From an uncultured bacterium (GTDB lineage Bacteria > Muiribacteriota > Ozemobacteria > Ozemobacterales > Ozemobacteraceae), in contig CALEDQ010000008.1 of NCBI GenBank assembly GCA_937949615.1, positions 558,001-622,000 on the forward strand: a stretch of 64,000 nucleotides of DNA, read 5' to 3'. The notes below the pieces were generated by a model, which saw only the letters and a program-made list of their open reading frames with translations, searched no databases and was not told the DNA's origin. The translations under genes were made by a program, and so were the position numbers. Of the stretch, positions 43,743 to 52,566 are shown piece by piece (positions within the stretch are counted from its first letter, which is position 1; each line of letters begins with the position of its first letter).

Positions 43743-44468
43743 TCAGACGGAAAAGCTTGAGGTGGTCTGGTAGTTCCAGTTTTCGCCGTCGATGGTCAGT
43801 TGGGTGGTGTAGCCGTAGTGGCCACTGAAAAGATGTGAGAATTCGGCAACGGCGGCTTTCGGGTCAACGGCATAGCGTTTTTGAAAGCGTAGCGATTCTT
43901 CGGCCAGGGCAACAAAGTCATGGGTGCTGCTGATACCGGCGTAGAGATTGCGAAGTTCGGGGTTGCCGTTGATGAAGTTTTCGATTTTTTCCTTGTCTGG
44001 GTGCCCTTCCTGAACCCGCACCATGCCGTTGCCGGCAATGCTGAGTTCGATCGGGGGCTTACTTGAAACATTTTCATTGAACATGAATTTTGTCAGGTGC
44101 TTTTTGAAAATATCGGAAGCAACAGCAGCGTTGGCTTCCATTTCGTCGGTGCTGATCGCGCCGTTTTTATCGTTATCTCTGAGTGTCCATATGGAACCGA
44201 GCAATGGCCGCAGTGGCTCACCGGGTTTATGGGGTTCGATGCCGAAGGCTTCCTGGATATCATGCTGCACCGCTTTGTCAATGGCAGTCAGCTTTCTCAA
44301 TGGGCTTTCAGACTCCTGCACGGCTTCTGTATCAGGTTCTGCAACCTCTGCTTGAAGAGCCGCAGTCAGTTCTGCCTCGAATGAACGGGGTGCCTCATCG
44401 AGAAGCACCTGACGGCTGGCGGGGGCGATAGAAGAAGAAACGCGACCGGTAACACCAAATGAATACAT
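43743..44468 (-). CDS. EF-hand-containing hypothetical protein
   Basis: A 241-residue protein with one canonical EF-hand loop at residues 98-109 (DNDKNGAISTDE: Asp, Asp, Asn, Ile and Glu all at calcium-ligand positions). The first 60 residues are disordered and rich in Ala, Glu and Ser; the rest is mixed with YTTQLTIDGENWNYQTT at the C terminus. No signal peptide of the Sec type. Family not recognised. AGGGAG lies seven bases ahead of the ATG. Both sides carry a copy of the same repeat (43623 and 44581), so it may have moved as a cassette. Confidence 0.7.
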   Translation of the reverse strand: MYSFGVTGRVSSSIAPASRQVLLDEAPRSFEAELTAALQAEVAEPDTEAVQESESPLRKLTAIDKAVQHDIQEAFGIEPHKPGEPLRPLLGSIWTLRDNDKNGAISTDEMEANAAVASDIFKKHLTKFMFNENVSSKPPIELSIAGNGMVRVQEGHPDKEKIENFINGNPELRNLYAGISSTHDFVALAEESLRFQKRYAVDPKAAVAEFSHLFSGHYGYTTQLTIDGENWNYQTTSSFSV

Positions 44469-44530
44469 TGCTGAACTCCCTGGCGTCTTCCATGACCTGA
44501 ATTTTGACAGCTATCCCTATCTATTTCAGG

Positions 44531-44672
44531 TTATCGGCATTTCTGATGAAAGCATCCAGCTGTTTTTTCTGAAACAATTCCTTAGAAGGCCATTTTTCAC
44601 GGCAAAATTACCGTTTTAAGGGCAAAAAAGGCACTTTTTCAGGATTATTTCGTCTGTTTATCGGCATTTCTG
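44531..44672. repeat. 15-bp direct repeat around copy B
   Basis: TTATCGGCATTTCTG occurs exactly at 44531-44545 and 44658-44672, 127 bases apart. On the minus strand each reads as CAGAAATGCCGATAA. Confidence 0.8.
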
Positions 44673-44685
44673 CTGGTCCGACCCC
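44581..44685. repeat. Intergenic repeat, copy B
   Basis: Second copy of the 105-bp repeat, same orientation as copy A and 958 bp from it. It ends with the same GGTCCGACCCC (44675-44685), six bases before the stop codon of the RlmM-like gene. Confidence 0.75.
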
Positions 44686-44691
44686 GACGAA

Positions 44692-45762
44692 CTAGGCCTG
44701 GCCGATCAGGGTGATTTCGTTGCGGTCGTAATAAAGGTGGCGAATTACCAGTTTGCTGAGACCATGCTTTTTTGCCAGTTCATCGATGGCCTGCAGAATC
44801 GTTTCGGGCTGCTTGCCGCGGAACTTGACATTGACGACAAAGCGGCGGCAGGCCTTTGCTTCGAGCCAGCGTTCGAGGAGCCCGAGGGTTGCCATCGGCT
44901 TGACAATCATGTCGCAGAACATCCAGTCGACGGTTTTCTGCGGCATATAAGCATAGCCATTGTCGATTGAATGCTCACAACGCGGGTGTTTTTCGACATG
45001 CGGCTTAAGATCGGCAAAATCGACAGCGGTCACGCGGGCGCCACGTTTGAGGGCAGCCCAGGTCCAGCCACCGGGGGCGGCACCAAGATCGACGCAGACA
45101 TCACCTTTGCGCGGAAAAATTCCGGTCTGATTCCAGGCCTCTTCAAGCTTGTAGTATGAGCGACAGGGCGCCAGATGATCATGCTCGACCAGGCCGGGCG
45201 AGTTGCGCCAGATTACCGGCTGATAGCGGCCTTTTCCGACTCTGAAGCGTTCGCAGACACTGACCCAGGCGCTGTCATTGCCGGTCATCACCACCTGCAC
45301 GACAAGGCAGGGGCGGCGGTCGTCAATGTTCAGCCAGTCGACGAAGCGTTCAAAAGCACGGCGGCGGTATTTTGCCATGCGTTCGAAAAATTTTTCCTGC
45401 AGCAGTGCCGGTCGGCCGGCGATAAATTCATATTTTGTCGATTCTTCGGTGAACAGATCAGGAGAGAAAGAGACGAAGGTCCAGGGCAGCTGACTCTGAT
45501 CGAGAAAGGCGTCGACAACACGGCCCAGCGCCTGAACCAGATCTGCAATCGACTCGCCGCGGATTTCACAGCAGTCAGGCAGCCAGTTACGGGCAAAAAC
45601 GGGTTCATTTTTAAGATGCGAAGAGTGGCGAGGGCCGATAACCAGCCCCGGAGCCGGTGAAGAAAAAGCTTCTGCCGATCCGGCGGGTGCCAGCTCATTG
45701 CAAAGGGCTTCTTCCCAGCCGATGCCGCAAATGTAACCATCGATTATCTGTTTACCAGGCAA
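44692..45762 (-). CDS. RlmM-like FtsJ-fold RNA 2'-O-methyltransferase
   Basis: A 356-residue protein resembling RlmM, which methylates a cytidine 2'-OH of 23S rRNA (C2498 in E. coli). The C-terminal Rossmann domain has VCVDLGAAPGGWTWAALKRG for SAM and the K-D-K-E tetrad: Lys in CRSYYKLEEAW, Asp in WMFCDMIVKP, Lys in RRFVVNVKFRG and Glu in RNEITLIG. The N-terminal third is a probable RNA-binding (THUMP-like) region. The start is TTG with GAGGTT about seven bases ahead. The stop lies next to repeat copy B. Confidence 0.82.
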   Translation of the reverse strand: MPGKQIIDGYICGIGWEEALCNELAPAGSAEAFSSPAPGLVIGPRHSSHLKNEPVFARNWLPDCCEIRGESIADLVQALGRVVDAFLDQSQLPWTFVSFSPDLFTEESTKYEFIAGRPALLQEKFFERMAKYRRRAFERFVDWLNIDDRRPCLVVQVVMTGNDSAWVSVCERFRVGKGRYQPVIWRNSPGLVEHDHLAPCRSYYKLEEAWNQTGIFPRKGDVCVDLGAAPGGWTWAALKRGARVTAVDFADLKPHVEKHPRCEHSIDNGYAYMPQKTVDWMFCDMIVKPMATLGLLERWLEAKACRRFVVNVKFRGKQPETILQAIDELAKKHGLSKLVIRHLYYDRNEITLIGQA

Positions 45763-45833
45763 TGTTCAACCTCGCTGCTGAGCAATACACAATCAATATC
45801 GGCCGGTCATTCATGCAGCCACGCATCAACACT

Positions 45834-45881
45834 GATAAACGACCGTCCCATCGATAAATCAGGTTTATCCGGGCATTTATC
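45834..45881. promoter_or_regulatory. Cluster of four GATAAAY half-sites
   Basis: GATAAAC at 45834-45840, GATAAAT at 45853-45859, then inverted GTTTATC at 45863-45869 and ATTTATC at 45875-45881. They sit in the 294-base divergent gap between the RlmM-like gene and the FAD oxidoreductase gene and could be a regulator site. No known protein is assigned. A TG-A-TACAAT extended -10 at 45967-45975 follows on the plus strand. Confidence 0.4.
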
Positions 45882-46056
45882 AACGCGGGCTGCAATCGAC
45901 CGACCCGGTTCACATTAGCACAAAAACAGCAGTTTATGAACAACATAAGAAAAAAGTACCGGGTTCTGATACAATAGCGCAGCAAAGTTAACGCAACATC
46001 AAGCGGCATTGCAACACTGGTTGCCAGGGCCGCAATGCAGACAACCGGAGCCAATC

Positions 46057-48018
46057 TTGCAGACCGCCATTTATAAACTTCTCGTAATGCTGATTTCACT
46101 GGCCGTTTCTACTGCGCCTGTCGGTTACCAAAGCCAGGGTTTGCCAGCCGGCAGAGGGGCTGAGCAGCTTGATGTAATCGTTGTCGGTGGCGACCCTGAA
46201 GGCATTGCAGCGGCCGTTGCCGCGGCCAGAGAAGGCTGCAGAACTCTGCTTGTCGATACCAGACCCGTGCCTGGCGGTCTCTTTACGCGCGGCTGGCTCA
46301 ACACAATCGATATGAACATCGGTATCGACGGCCGACCGCTGAATGGCGGTATTTTTGCCGAAATCTACCAGAGACTCGACGACCAGTCGTTCGATGTTGC
46401 TGACATGGTCAGGACTCTTGAAATGCTGATCAGCAGAGAAAAAAGGCTGACTTATATCAGAAATGCCAGAACGGTTTTCCCGATAACCGGGTCACAGACT
46501 ATACCGCTTTTCAGGCCGGGGCAAACCCTGTACCCAGACACGATCAACATGCCAGAAGAACGTCTCGCTACGGTCAGTATGGCTTTGCCAGCAACGGATG
46601 CGCCCAGAACCATCGATGGGGTCGAAATTCATACCGACCGCGGTCTAAAACTGCATGTTTCAGGGAAATTCGTAATCGATGCCACCCAGGATGCGGATAT
46701 CGCTGCCGCAGCGGGGGCCGGCATCATCGCATACGGTGTCGACACCTGGGGGAAACCGCGAAACATGGCCGCCACCCTTGTTTTTCGCATAAAAGGCATT
46801 TCTGATGCCGACTGGCAGAAAATGTGCACTGAGCTTAGCAGCAAAGCTTCCGGCAATCTGCTCGGCGGCAAAAAACGCAGCATCTGGGGTTATGGCGACA
46901 TTATGCGCAGATATCAGCCGACCAACGCCAGAATAAGAGTCAGAGGCCTGAATCTCGGGCGACAGAATGACGGCAGTGTACTGGTTAACGCTCTGCTGAT
47001 ATTCGCAACCGACGGCATTAACCGGAATTCACGCAAAGAAGCCCGCAAGCTGGCGCAAAAAGAACTCCCCGAGCTTGAAAAATTTCTACGCAACAATATT
47101 TCCGGCATGCAGAATATCAGCATTTCTGAAACCGCCCCGGAAATGTATATCCGCACTGCAAGACAGGTAAAAACTCTTTATACACTGACAATAGATGACG
47201 TTCTCGAAAACCGCGACTTTCACGATCGGATCGGCTTCGGTTCATACCCGCTCGACATTCAGGCGCAGAGCAGCGATCATTATGGCGACGTGGTCGGCAC
47301 ACCTGAGCAATATGCCCTGCCCCTGCGCTGCCTGGTTCCACAAGGGTTCACCAATCTTCTGGTCGTGGGTCGCAGTGCCGGCTTCGACTCTCAGGCCCAG
47401 AGCAGTGCCAGAACGATTCCGGTTGGTATTGCCGCCGGGCAGGCTGCCGGGGTTACTGCGGCACAATGCATAGAATCTGGCCTGACCGTCGAAAAGGCTG
47501 CCACAGAAAAAAATGCGGTCTCGCAAATTCAACGGCGTCTGATGCGGCAGGGCGTGCAGATCTGGCCAAATCAGGCAAAAAAACCGGAAATCACCAGGCA
47601 CCCCGCTTATGAAGGCCTGCGCTTCATGCGCCGGCGCGGCCTGGCATCGGGTGGTTATCGCAATAACTACGGACTCGATGAAAAAATCAGCAGCAAAGCT
47701 TTCGCCAACCGCCTGGCTGCACTCCTGTCAGATATGAAAAGCGATGACCGCGCCAAAATTTATGCACTTTTCGACAACGCTGAAACCATAAGCTCAGCCA
47801 GAGCGCAAGAGATTCTTGCAACCGTCGAAAAGGAATTCATGCAGCCAGCCAGCGCAGCAGATCAGGCCACGCACGCCAGGCTGGAATCTGAGAGCAAAAA
47901 TGAAGACGGGCGCCAGACAAAAGCCAGCACCCATACAGTTGCGGCAAAAAATACGCATCTGACCAGGGGCGAAGCCTACATGCTTCTGATGAACTGGTTC
48001 AGGCAAACAAAACGCTAA
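46057..48018 (+). CDS. Exported FAD-dependent oxidoreductase
   Basis: A 653-residue flavoprotein of the FAD_oxidored group (PF12831-like). Residues 1-25 form a signal-like segment. The dinucleotide motif is VIVVGGDPEGIAAAVAAARE followed by GCRTLLVD; FVIDATQDADIAAAAGAG and NLLVVGRSAGFDSQAQSS are the later FAD-contact regions. The last 130 residues include an SLH-like or helical region (RRRGLASGGYRNNYGLDEK) of unknown role. Substrate unknown. Start at TTG 46057 with CCGGAG six bases ahead; the earlier in-frame start at 46009 has none and would spoil the signal. Confidence 0.78.
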   Translation: MQTAIYKLLVMLISLAVSTAPVGYQSQGLPAGRGAEQLDVIVVGGDPEGIAAAVAAAREGCRTLLVDTRPVPGGLFTRGWLNTIDMNIGIDGRPLNGGIFAEIYQRLDDQSFDVADMVRTLEMLISREKRLTYIRNARTVFPITGSQTIPLFRPGQTLYPDTINMPEERLATVSMALPATDAPRTIDGVEIHTDRGLKLHVSGKFVIDATQDADIAAAAGAGIIAYGVDTWGKPRNMAATLVFRIKGISDADWQKMCTELSSKASGNLLGGKKRSIWGYGDIMRRYQPTNARIRVRGLNLGRQNDGSVLVNALLIFATDGINRNSRKEARKLAQKELPELEKFLRNNISGMQNISISETAPEMYIRTARQVKTLYTLTIDDVLENRDFHDRIGFGSYPLDIQAQSSDHYGDVVGTPEQYALPLRCLVPQGFTNLLVVGRSAGFDSQAQSSARTIPVGIAAGQAAGVTAAQCIESGLTVEKAATEKNAVSQIQRRLMRQGVQIWPNQAKKPEITRHPAYEGLRFMRRRGLASGGYRNNYGLDEKISSKAFANRLAALLSDMKSDDRAKIYALFDNAETISSARAQEILATVEKEFMQPASAADQATHARLESESKNEDGRQTKASTHTVAAKNTHLTRGEAYMLLMNWFRQTKR

Positions 48019-48112
48019 TCACGGGCCTTAACTTTGCCAGGAGGAGTGCACGAGAGCCTGTCCCGGGAACAACAGCATTTTCTTCGCAATTGCTGTGTAA
48101 TTACGGGAAAAT

Positions 48113-48141
48113 TTGAACGGGGCAGGCAGGCGTGGTAGCAT
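48113..48141 (+). promoter_or_regulatory. Promoter of nagB
   Basis: TTGAAC at 48113-48118, 17-base spacer, TAGCAT at 48136-48141, 33 bases before the ATG. An ACAGCA/TGCTGT inverted pair just upstream (48071-48095 region) might be an operator. Confidence 0.5.
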
Positions 48142-48174
48142 GCTGAAAAATCAAGAAACGCAGAAAGGTTCTTT

Positions 48175-48960
48175 ATGGAAGTAATCATCAAAAAAGACAG
48201 AGAATCTGCCGGCAAGCTGGCCGCCAAAATTATCGCCGGTCTTATCAATCGCAACCCGGCGGCGGTTCTTGGCCTGGCGACAGGCTCGACACCTCTCGGT
48301 CTCTATAATGAACTCGTACGCATGCATAAGGAAGAAGGATTATCTTTTAAACACGTAAAAACCTTCAACCTCGATGAATACATAGGGCTCGACCCGGCCG
48401 ATCCCTGCTCGTTTTACAATGAAATGCACACTAACCTGCTGAAAAGAATCGATCTGGCAGAAGGCGCCGCGCAGATACCAGATGGCCGGGCCAAAGACAT
48501 TGTTGCCAGCTGCGAAGCCTATGAAGCGGCAATCAAACGCGCCGGCGGCATCGACCTGCAGGTTCTCGGCATCGGGCATGACGGGCACCTCGCCTTCAAT
48601 GAACCCGGGTCATCACTCAGCTCAAGAACCCGCATTAAAACCCTTTCAAAAGTGACGATCAAAGCCAACGCCAGATTTTTTGGCAGCGAAGAGAGGGTTC
48701 CGAAGCATGTCATGACCATGGGTCTCGGCACAATCATGGAAGCAAGAGTCTGCATGATGCTCGCTTTTGGCAAAGACAAGGCTGATGCAGTCGCAGCCAC
48801 AGTCGAGGGTCCGGTTTCTGCTTCGTGCCCGGCCTCAGTATTGCAGTTTCATCAGAACGCCATCATCATTCTTGACGAGGAAGCCGCCGGCAAACTGCAG
48901 CGACACGATTATTACATCGATGTTTACGAAGGCAAACCCGACTGGCAGCGTTACGAATAA
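48175..48960 (+). CDS. nagB: Glucosamine-6-phosphate deaminase NagB
   Basis: A 261-residue enzyme that converts glucosamine-6-P to fructose-6-P and ammonia. Recognised by LGLATGSTPLGLYNELV, FNLDEYIGL, the catalytic GIGHDGHLAFNEPGSSL and MGLGTIMEAR. Length is normal (about 242-266). It takes the sugar from amino-sugar catabolism into glycolysis and so lies downstream of MurQ in the pathway, after deacetylation by NagA, which is not in this window. AAAGG precedes the ATG. It has its own promoter. Confidence 0.95.
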   Translation: MEVIIKKDRESAGKLAAKIIAGLINRNPAAVLGLATGSTPLGLYNELVRMHKEEGLSFKHVKTFNLDEYIGLDPADPCSFYNEMHTNLLKRIDLAEGAAQIPDGRAKDIVASCEAYEAAIKRAGGIDLQVLGIGHDGHLAFNEPGSSLSSRTRIKTLSKVTIKANARFFGSEERVPKHVMTMGLGTIMEARVCMMLAFGKDKADAVAATVEGPVSASCPASVLQFHQNAIIILDEEAAGKLQRHDYYIDVYEGKPDWQRYE

Positions 48961-49023
48961 TCGCCCCTGAATTTTTGTGACGGTGTGGGCAGCGACCATG
49001 CTGCTGTGGTAGAATTATTGTCT

Positions 49024-50364
49024 ATGATCAATACACAGCGCAAATTCATGCTCACAACTTTTGGCTGCCAGATGAATCAGGCCGATGCCCAGCGCATTCG
49101 CGGCCTGCTTATCCGTCTTGGCTATAACGAAACCGAAGAAGAATCAGAAGCAGACCTGATTCTTTTCAATACCTGCTGCGTTCGCCAGCATGCTGAACAA
49201 CGGCTGATCGGCCGTATTCAGTCGCTGCTCAACGCAAAGAAGCGCAATTCCGATCTGATAATCGGCGTCGCCGGCTGTATGGCGCAGAACATGCAGGGCG
49301 AACTGCTCGAAGCCCTGCCGCTCGTCGACCTGGTTTTCGGCCCGAACGACATTGAAGACCTGCCATTGCTGCTGCAGCGTGCTGCCAGCGAAAAAACCAC
49401 CGGCAATTTTGCGCCGCGCGGGGCTTTTGATGGCGAATCGGCTGACGGCATCGTTCTGCATCGCCCGTTTTCGGCGATGGTCAACATTATCAGGGGCTGC
49501 ACCAACTTCTGTTCCTACTGCATCGTTCCCTACGTCAGAGGCCCGGAAGTCAGCCGACCACTCGACGAGCTGACCGCCTTCATAACCGAACTGGCCGGTC
49601 GCGGCGTCAAAGAGATCACTCTGCTCGGGCAGAACGTCAATGCCTACGGTAAAGATCTCGGTATCAAAGAGGGCTTTGCAACCCTTCTCGAGCGCATCGA
49701 AAAAATCGACGGTATCAACTGGGTGCGTTTCATGACCTCGCACCCGCGCGATTTCAGCCTCGAAACGGTTAAGCGCATGGCACAGCTGAAAAAGGTCTGC
49801 GAACAGTATCATCTGCCGGTTCAGGCCGGTTCAAACCGCATTCTCGCAGAAATGAAACGCGGTTATACAAGAGAACACTATCTTGAGCTGATCACGCAGG
49901 TGCGCGAAAATATACCGGGCGTCAGCCTCAGCACCGATATCATCTGTGGTTTCCCAGGCGAAACCGAGACCGAATTCAACGACACCCTCGATCTGATCAA
50001 ACAGGTGCGCTACGAAACCGCCTTCATGTATTACTATTCGCCGCGCGAAGGCACTGCCGCCGCCACCATGCCCGGGCAGATCGACGAAGAGATACGCAAG
50101 GCAAGACTGGCAAAGCTCATCGAGGTGCAGAACGGCATCGGTCTCGAAGAGAGCCTGAAGCTCGTCGGGCAGACTTTCGAAGTGCTTGTCGAATCAGAAG
50201 CTGCCCGCAATGAAGGTCATCTGGTCGGGAAAACGCGCACCGGTCGCTCGGTCGATTTTGCCGGCAGCCGCGACCTGATCGGCAGCTTTGTCGAAGTCAC
50301 CATACAAAAGGCCCGCAACTGGACCCTTTCGGGTATTATGACCACGAAGAAAGGCATTGGCTGA
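49024..50364 (+). CDS. miaB: tRNA-2-methylthio-N6-dimethylallyladenosine synthase MiaB
   Basis: A 446-residue methylthiotransferase that adds a methylthio group to position 2 of i6A37 in tRNA. Domains: N-terminal MTTase with MLTTFGCQMNQADAQR and two further cluster cysteines (NTCCVRQHAE, GVAGCMAQ), radical SAM with RGCTNFCSYCIVPYVRGPE, and a C-terminal TRAM domain ending near residue 440. GQNVNAYGKDLG and DIICGFPGETETEF are diagnostic. Start chosen at ATG 49024, one or two residues from the usual family start; no clear ribosome site. GTG at 48985 would add 13 residues. Stop is two bases ahead of queH. Confidence 0.93.
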   Translation: MINTQRKFMLTTFGCQMNQADAQRIRGLLIRLGYNETEEESEADLILFNTCCVRQHAEQRLIGRIQSLLNAKKRNSDLIIGVAGCMAQNMQGELLEALPLVDLVFGPNDIEDLPLLLQRAASEKTTGNFAPRGAFDGESADGIVLHRPFSAMVNIIRGCTNFCSYCIVPYVRGPEVSRPLDELTAFITELAGRGVKEITLLGQNVNAYGKDLGIKEGFATLLERIEKIDGINWVRFMTSHPRDFSLETVKRMAQLKKVCEQYHLPVQAGSNRILAEMKRGYTREHYLELITQVRENIPGVSLSTDIICGFPGETETEFNDTLDLIKQVRYETAFMYYYSPREGTAAATMPGQIDEEIRKARLAKLIEVQNGIGLEESLKLVGQTFEVLVESEAARNEGHLVGKTRTGRSVDFAGSRDLIGSFVEVTIQKARNWTLSGIMTTKKGIG

Positions 50365-50366
50365 CA

Positions 50367-50975
50367 ATGGCGATATTGCTTCACACCTGCTGCGGGCCGT
50401 GTCTGGCCGGGTCCTACCCTCTGCTTGAACCGGTTGCCGGCAAAGGAAACACAGCAGTATTCTGGGAAAACCCCAACATTCACCCATTTGTCGAGCATCA
50501 CAGCCGCCTGACCTCATTCATTAAAATGGCCGGCCAGTTCGGTCTTGAAGTAGTCAGTGGCGACGCCGGCTACGGGCTTGAGAAATTTCTTCGCGAAATC
50601 GGCTCAGATTATGGCCCCGGCCGCTGTGCCATCTGTTACCGCATGCGGCTGACTGCCGCCGCTCAGGCGGCCGCCAGGCATTCATTCGAGGCATTCACGA
50701 CGACACTTCTGATCAGCCCGTATCAGAATCATGAGCTTCTGATCAGCACCGGAGAGCAGGCAGCCAGAGAAGCGGGAGTAAAATTTCATTACACCGATTT
50801 CCGGCCCGGCTTCAGAAACAGTCATGAAATTGCCAGACAGAATGAACTCTACCGACAGAAATACTGTGGCTGCATTTTCAGCGAGCAGGAGCGGTTCAGC
50901 AACGATAAAAAGTTTCTAAATCCGCTGCTGACTTCTGGCGTTAAAAATGATGAAAAGACCAAAGCAGGAGTCTGA
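50367..50975 (+). CDS. queH: Epoxyqueuosine reductase QueH
   Basis: A 202-residue protein of the DUF208/QueH family, the non-cobalamin enzyme that reduces epoxyqueuosine to queuosine in tRNA. It has the typical opening LLHTCCGPC, the pair in GPGRCAICYRMRL, TTTLLISPYQNHELL and the late cysteines in RQKYCGCIFSEQER, which bind an Fe-S cluster and metal. It follows miaB by two bases, so two tRNA wobble/37-position modifications are made together. No other queuosine genes are in the window. Confidence 0.9.
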   Translation: MAILLHTCCGPCLAGSYPLLEPVAGKGNTAVFWENPNIHPFVEHHSRLTSFIKMAGQFGLEVVSGDAGYGLEKFLREIGSDYGPGRCAICYRMRLTAAAQAAARHSFEAFTTTLLISPYQNHELLISTGEQAAREAGVKFHYTDFRPGFRNSHEIARQNELYRQKYCGCIFSEQERFSNDKKFLNPLLTSGVKNDEKTKAGV

Positions 50976-50977
50976 AC

Positions 50978-52444
50978 TTGAATCTTCGCCGTGAACAAAC
51001 GATTGAAACAGCCGGCCGGAGCAGCAGATTCCGGCTGTTAGTGCTGCTGGCCATATGCCTCATGCTGTTGCCGGTCGCGATCGAGGCACGCACAAACCGC
51101 GATCGCAACCAGACCAGACCGGCTTCGGCCGAGCCGATCCTGCGCGTCAAGCTCGGCGGACTGCACAAAAAAGTGACAGTCAGATTTCCTGAGGGTGGGC
51201 AGATCATCAAGGGCAGCCGGCGGATCAAAAGCCTGCGGCGCAATGAAAAATTCGACTGGGCAACGCCAACTGACGGCAAAAAAAAGCGCCGGGTGGCTCA
51301 TAACGGCGAAACCCTGCTGATGCAGGGGGCAAAAGCAATAGTCGAGTTGAACGGCAAGCTTTACCGTGGGGTTCTGCAGATCAGCTTCTCTGGAAACGGT
51401 GCTCTCGTTGTCAATCATGTCGGTATTGAAGATTATCTGCGTGGCGTGGTTGGCAGCGAAATCGGTTCGCGTGCGCCGGCCGAATCGATCAAGGCACAGA
51501 CAGTCATTGCCCGCACCTATGCCTATGCCAGCCGCGGCAAGCACAAAGCCGAAGGCGCCGATGTCTGCGATTCAACCCATTGCCAGGTTTATTCAGGGGT
51601 AAGTGCAGAGCGTGACACGATCGACCCGGCGGTGGCAGGCACCAGAGGTATCGTGATGATCTCTGACGGAGAGCCGATCGCCACTCTGTATCACGCGACC
51701 TGTGGCGGCATGACCTCAGACAACGACAAGGTCTACGGCGGTGCGCCCCGCAGCTATCTGCGTCGGGTTCAGTGTCCGTTCTGCAGTGCCGGCATCAATT
51801 ACCGCTGGTCGAGGTCGATCGGCATCGAAAAGCTAAAAAGCGCTCTGCACCAGGAAAAAATCAGCTTCAACCGCCTCTGGGAAGCCAGCATCGAGTCGCC
51901 GGGTCACCTTGACCGGGTGACAAATCTTGTTCTCAACACCGACCGCGGGGTGATCAAGGTCAAAGGCACCACGATCCGGCGTCTTTTTGATCTGCCAAGC
52001 ACCACCTTCGTTCTCGCCGACCGCAGACTGCCGGCAAAAACAGTTGTGGCAGCCCGGCCGGCCGCTCCGCCTCTTCCGGTGGCGAGACCCACACGTTTAA
52101 CTGCAGAGCTGCAGACCCGCAACGAGGATCTGCCACAGCAGATGCTGGTAATGACAGCTGCCGGGCTCAAGCGCGCACATAAGCCAGAAGGAGGCTGGCG
52201 GGTAATGACACTGGCAGCAGGCCCTGAGGCGCTTTTCCCTGAAGAAGCAAGTTCGGTAGCGCAGGCGCCTGCCATAACGCGTCGTGGGCCATTGGCCAGC
52301 ATCGAACTGTTCGGTCGCGGCTATGGACACCAGGTCGGTCTATGCCAGTCGGGTGCCATCGAGCTTGGCAAGCGCGAGTGGTCATACAGGCAGATTCTTG
52401 CGTATTATTATTCGAATGTTGCCTTAAGAAGCCTCGATTATTAA
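50978..52444 (+). CDS. SpoIID/LytB-domain protein 3
   Basis: A 488-residue exported protein (signal about residues 1-37). The SpoIID domain is nearer the standard form than in the other two copies: GVVGSEIGSRAPAESIKAQT with the catalytic Glu, VIARTYAYASRGK with the normal ART triplet, CDSTHCQVYSG, HATCGGMTSDNDKV and GRGYGHQVGLCQSGAIELG. A stretch of about 100 Pro/Ala-rich residues interrupts the C-terminal half. Start is TTG with AGGAGT seven bases ahead; two bases separate it from queH. Predicted wall-glycan cleavage. Confidence 0.87.
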   Translation: MNLRREQTIETAGRSSRFRLLVLLAICLMLLPVAIEARTNRDRNQTRPASAEPILRVKLGGLHKKVTVRFPEGGQIIKGSRRIKSLRRNEKFDWATPTDGKKKRRVAHNGETLLMQGAKAIVELNGKLYRGVLQISFSGNGALVVNHVGIEDYLRGVVGSEIGSRAPAESIKAQTVIARTYAYASRGKHKAEGADVCDSTHCQVYSGVSAERDTIDPAVAGTRGIVMISDGEPIATLYHATCGGMTSDNDKVYGGAPRSYLRRVQCPFCSAGINYRWSRSIGIEKLKSALHQEKISFNRLWEASIESPGHLDRVTNLVLNTDRGVIKVKGTTIRRLFDLPSTTFVLADRRLPAKTVVAARPAAPPLPVARPTRLTAELQTRNEDLPQQMLVMTAAGLKRAHKPEGGWRVMTLAAGPEALFPEEASSVAQAPAITRRGPLASIELFGRGYGHQVGLCQSGAIELGKREWSYRQILAYYYSNVALRSLDY

Positions 52445-52566
52445 AATTTCCAGAAGATTGTGAAAAAAGCTCAGATTTCGCTGAGCAATGACCGATAGAA
52501 AACTGACAAGTAATAATTTTAAGCTGTCGGAAAGTAATTTCTGACGAACCTTGGAGGAAAGAGCGT

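Noticed and set aside
44531..44672. GCCGATAA octamers (minus strand) in repeat copy B as sigma-28 promoters
   Set aside because: No TAAA box at the right distance upstream of either octamer, so they were treated only as part of the repeat.
52469..52486. Hairpin GCTCAG-ATTTCG-CTGAGC before pilM as terminator
   Set aside because: The stem is only six pairs and no T-run follows.
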